Origin: Kryptolebias marmoratus
Lineage: Eukaryota; Chordata; Actinopteri; Cyprinodontiformes; Rivulidae
DNA length: 64,000 nucleotides
Direction of reading: 5' to 3'
Assembly (NCBI RefSeq): GCF_001649575.2
Contig: NC_051444.1
Coordinates: 27,403,885 to 27,467,884, forward strand
Shown here one piece after another: positions 1 through 64,000 of this stretch. Within the stretch, counting starts at the first letter, position 1, and each line of letters begins with the position of its first letter. The notes beneath the pieces are model-generated. The model was not told the DNA's origin. It searched no databases and saw only the letters and a list, made by a program, of their open reading frames with translations. A program made the position numbers and the translations under genes.

Positions 1-1393
1 ATTGTTGGTAAATGATCATAAAGCTAGTGAAAATGCAGCACACTCAGCAAAATAGGCATTTTTGAATCAAAGTTTAAAATACATATGAAGCAGGTTTGTG
101 CAACACCATTATTCAGTAAAATCTTTGACCTTTCCCACACTTTCTTAAATTGTTTTCTTCATAAGGCACAATTGTTTTGTCCATAAAAAATCTTGCATTA
201 TTTAGGTAAGACCCATCAAAATCTTTCTCAGCAGCTTTTAGATGGCAATTTTCTTAAAGCTGTTCTTCGGCGAGCAAGCTCAAGTGTCATAAGAGCAGTT
301 TTCAGGGAAGCAGTGTTGGAAAGGAAAGACACTACGGTGGCAGATAAAACAGTGGAAGGGGAAGAAAAAAACTGAGGTTAGTAACCTATAACAGGTGCAG
401 GGGTGGGGTTAGACTTCTTTTGGTTCTTTCATTTCACACAGCTTACCACTCTTACCTCATAGACCTGCCATAGGAAGTGAAGCAAAGGAAGACAGGGAGA
501 CAAAACAGCACATGTTCATATGGGCTTGGGTGTGTTAATGTGTTACAGAGGGACAAGGATTAAACTAGAGGCCCCTACGAGTCTAGAGCTGATTTGACTT
601 CCAGGCAGCTGTGAGGTAATTCTACAACCCAACCACCATGAAATGAAGGATCTTTGATATATTAGATACTATCCAACTAATACAGCCCCTATACACTCCA
701 CATTACGCACACAATGTGCGAGCAGCGCCTGCAGGAAGAAGCCTCCTGTGGGGTTTCATCTACAGGAACACTGACAGCTGGGTGTACATCCAAATACATT
801 TACACACGAGGGTCAATATTTGTGTTCTTTGTGTTACTTGAGCAGAGCTCCTTTTTCAGTATGACACAGTGATATGAAACTACCAAACACAAGGGAATGA
901 CAGCTTTAGTCTAAAAGAAAGAAAAAGTTGCATACATCATCATCTAAGACTTGTCCTCTGGTGCATGAAAATGTCTTCTAATAACATAAGAAAAGTTAAT
1001 GTGTTGAGGTAAAGTATGTGTTTTTTTATGTTTATTAGTAAAAAGAAGAGCTACCCTAAGGACTAGATACTTTCTAGCAGGCATTGATTTGGTTACTTTG
1101 CAAAAATGTACATGACAATTAAACCCAGTTTTTGTCTGAATAAATTCAACTTTTTGATCTGCAAAAAACCAAATCAAATCTGTCATTTGTTTTCTACAAG
1201 CTAGTGGAACAAAGTCCTTGGTGTTCACCTTATCGCCTGTAAAAGCTGGCTAAATGGGAGAAATGCAAATATGTGACACCGACAGATAAAATTGTTCAGA
1301 GGAAATGAAAAATGTAAACATCCTGACTTGCTGCTTGTTCGTACGCCAGCACGCAGATTTAAATGTATAGTGCTACAGTTTTCAGCCCCTTAC
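1..1393 (-). other. nav2 intron (3'-most in window)
   Basis: No match on the minus strand to the next navigator block (LRSSFKQAFGKKK), so the gene continues beyond base 1. No repeat recognised. Confidence 0.6.
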
Positions 1394-61802
<60,409 letters not shown>

Positions 61803-62086
61803 CTGAAGAGGAGACAGAAAAAGGAGAAATTAAAAACTCTTTTCAGCTATGTTCAGTAATCGTAGTCCTGTCCTTTATTCCAAAGGATGGAGACTTTGGT
61901 GTGTGTGTGTGTTTGTCCCAGACAGTTCCTGTCCAAGTGTGGAGCAGCAGAAGTGATCCTGCCGGTGACTGAGGTGACCCCCCTTTCTTCTCTCGGTGAC
62001 ATGAAACATTATCTGATCCCAGCAAATGGGAGCGATGCCACTGGGGCCCCGACCAGCAGCGTTGTGCTGCTTTATTTAAAGACGAC

Positions 62087-62088
<2 letters not shown>

Positions 62089-62132
<44 letters not shown>
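62089..62132 (+). repeat. (TG)n microsatellite
   Basis: About 21 perfect TG units. Confidence 0.97.
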
Positions 62133-62137
<5 letters not shown>

Positions 62138-63111
62138 GTGTGGTGTCAGGGATTGCTCTCCTCCATTAGAGGCCCAGCCCACAGCAGCTGAGACATGGCC
62201 GTCAAATCACAGCTGACAACTGTGCCAACAGCCCAGACTTCTGCATCGGAGACATGGTGGGGCCGACAGGACAGCTCCAGCTCAGGACCACTGCAGCAGC
62301 TACACTGTGATCCACTTTCCATCTTTACTCCCCAACTCTTCATGTATCTATATGCTGTTTTAGTTGCCAATAAATTTAGGTTTCTAATAGTATATTTTTC
62401 TTTGCTGTAGCAGATATCTGGTGCTTCTGTATTTGTCTGCATCTCTGTCCTGTCGTCTAACCCCCCCCCCAGCTGGTCGAGGCAGATGGTCGCCCTTCCC
62501 GAGTCTGGTTCTGCTGAAGATTTTTGTCCTGTTACAAGAAGGAACTTCTCTGCTCCACTGTCACCCACTATCCCTCGCAGACTCAGGATGGGGGTTTAAA
62601 AAAACATTTGGAATACTTTATGCAAACTTATTAAATATATTATATAATTGGACTGAATAAGACTGTATATCAATGTTTTTCTATCTGACCTTTTCCTTTT
62701 GTTGTATCTCAGCTATAAGACAACCTCTGATGTGTCTTGGAGTTATGCAAATATATTCAATTGGGAAATTGTTTCAGATTATTTCAGACTGTTCTCGTCA
62801 TCGGCTATGTAAGCCACCCAACTAGCTGAAGTAGGAGACGCATCCCAAATGTTTTAAATTGTGAAAACAAATACAAACCTTTGTGGAATTAAGCCATGTA
62901 TGTCCAATTGATGGTTTTGTATGTAGCTAAAATATTGTATACGTTAGCCCAGTTGCTATTTATAACAGGCATTTTTTTCCTATTAATTATAGAGTGTTTT
63001 CACAACGGAATTCCCAGCTTAGAAAAAACAAGTTCTTATGTAACGAAAAACAAAACGGTTAAAACATTTTGCAATCACTTAAAAGAGGCAGGGCGGAACA
63101 GGTGAATAGAT

Positions 63112-63168
63112 GGCTCTAAATCTGTGGTAATTTGATCTGGGAACAGGGGAACAGTCATACAGGTTTTT
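63112..63168 (+). repeat. direct repeat pair, copy 1
   Basis: Shares TGGGAACAGGGGAAC, CAGTCATACAGGTTTT and the upstream GCTCTAAAT with copy 2 at 63676-63739, in the same order and orientation. Confidence 0.6.
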
Positions 63169-63675
63169 TTTTTCTTTTTTATGTAGACATAATTTAATTT
63201 TATGATTACTAGAAGTTGAACTTTCAAGACAGACTAAATGGTTTTCGAGATACAGACACAAATAATAATCTTTTAAAATCTGTCATTTTGTATTACAAGA
63301 AAAAACACAAAAACTTAAAGTTTCCTGTCAGGTTGTCTGTCTAAAGGCAGGAATATGTGAGGGGGCTTGAAACTTAAATACATAAATGCCAGATATGTGG
63401 TTAACTTCTTTACTGGACTGACAAGTATTTTGACAAGAGCTAGATAGTAACTTAAATCTGAATCTCTTTGTATATTCTAAAATAAGTTCTTCGCTTTTAA
63501 TTTGTGAACATAAAATGTAATTTCCCTTTTGCTCTATTTTCACAAATCCCGATCTTAGGTCTAAGTTGGTAAACTAGCTGACTGGCAAAGTTGTTCTGAC
63601 ACCAGACGCTTGCTTGTTTTCATCAGGAATCATTTTCTCAGAGGACACAAGGAGAAAACAGAATAGCTGAAGTGA

Positions 63676-63739
63676 CAGCTCTAAATTTATTTTGATTTGC
63701 TCTGGGAACAGGGGAACCGTCAGCTGTCATACAGGTTTT
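63676..63739 (+). repeat. direct repeat pair, copy 2
   Basis: Second copy of the segment at 63112, about 565 bp away; it differs by a small insertion (CAGCTG) between GAACCGT and TCATACAGG. Could be a dispersed repeat or a local duplication. Confidence 0.6.
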
Positions 63740-64000
63740 CTGTGTAGACTTATGTAAGTGCAACAAAAAAATAAATGCAAACCATATGTAAGTATGGAAC
63801 AGCCTTGGTTCAAGTAGAGAATGTGTGTGTTTATATTTGGATTTCTGACCCATCAAGAAATCAGAGGATGAGTTTAGTGTTAAAATGTCAATCATATTAC
63901 AAGAATCCGAGCTCCCAGTGGTACTTGCTTTTACACAGCATGGTGTACAGAGTGAGGTTGTGCTGACTTTAATCACTTTACTTCTCTTATTTTGCATGCA

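Larger units (their letters stand above)
61803..64000 (-). other. nav2 intron (5'-most in window), with microsatellite and duplicated segment
   Basis: No nav2 exon is visible here: I looked for the IYTDWANHYL part of the CH domain on the minus strand and did not find it, so the intron continues beyond the window. It holds a TG tract (62089-62132), a poly-C run (62461-62470) and two copies of a direct repeat (63112-63168 and 63676-63739). The short open frames here lack splice sites and similarity to anything I know. Confidence 0.7.

Noticed and set aside
1..1393. Next 3' nav2 exon (LRSSFKQAFGKKK)
   Set aside because: Searched on the minus strand; no matching codons or splice pair found.
62146..62568. 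140-codon minus-strand open frame
   Set aside because: No splice sites in phase with nav2, no recognisable domain; overlaps other chance frames next to the TG tract.

Overview
The window is vertebrate, most likely teleost fish, nuclear DNA carrying one long stretch of one protein-coding gene on the minus strand. Evidence for the organism: GT-AG introns with vertebrate-like short exons, AT-rich introns, fish-type interspersed repeats (a Tc1/mariner-like element, tRNA-derived SINE-like copies, small MITEs) and long CA/TG/GA/CAGA microsatellites. I see no bacterial features, no rRNA or tRNA gene, no CRISPR array and no second convincing protein-coding gene. Runs of N (60 bases at 14677-14736, one base at 33445) mark it as a draft assembly.

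The gene is neuron navigator 2 (nav2; family of C. elegans unc-53). I recovered 24 consecutive coding exons between 61802 (5' side) and 1394 (3' side). They total 5153 bp and join without a frame break into 1717 codons. Phase agrees at every one of the 23 junctions, which is strong internal proof of the exon set. The product begins inside the N-terminal calponin-homology (CH) domain. It runs through the long Ser/Lys/Pro-rich microtubule-associated middle, including two SxIP end-binding motifs, and ends after the first coiled-coil segments. The 5' exons (start codon, first half of the CH domain) lie beyond base 64000. The 3' exons (rest of the coiled coil and the AAA ATPase domain) lie before base 1. 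Choice of NAV2 over NAV3 or NAV1 rests on diagnostic stretches such as SMLEKLKLFNSKGGSK, DACLSFLAAKG and the GYMTDGGLGLYTRRLNRLPD region; I cannot say which teleost nav2 copy (a or b) it is.

Layout from the 5' side of the gene (right) to the left: 61.8-64 kb, intron with a TG tract and a duplicated segment; 52.3-61.8 kb, CH-domain exons separated by a 9-kb intron; 39.4-49.2 kb, the middle region including a 1213-bp exon; 35.0 kb, a single exon, followed by a 13.9-kb intron (21.0-34.9 kb) rich in repeats; 9-21 kb, Ser-rich exons, the largest 724 bp, with two small symmetric cassette-type exons; 1.4-6.3 kb, short exons including a 24-bp microexon and the coiled coil.

The most interesting non-standard signal is a possible alternative first exon at 23987-24060 inside the 13.9-kb intron. 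It has an ATG, 24 open codons and a GT donor whose phase fits the next nav2 exon, and would give a short isoform lacking the CH and SxIP regions. Other points are a CA tract right next to a splice donor, a six-copy unclassified interspersed repeat family, and a cleanly bounded 599-bp Tc1-like element with a transposase relic. I did not find an evident novel biological system.
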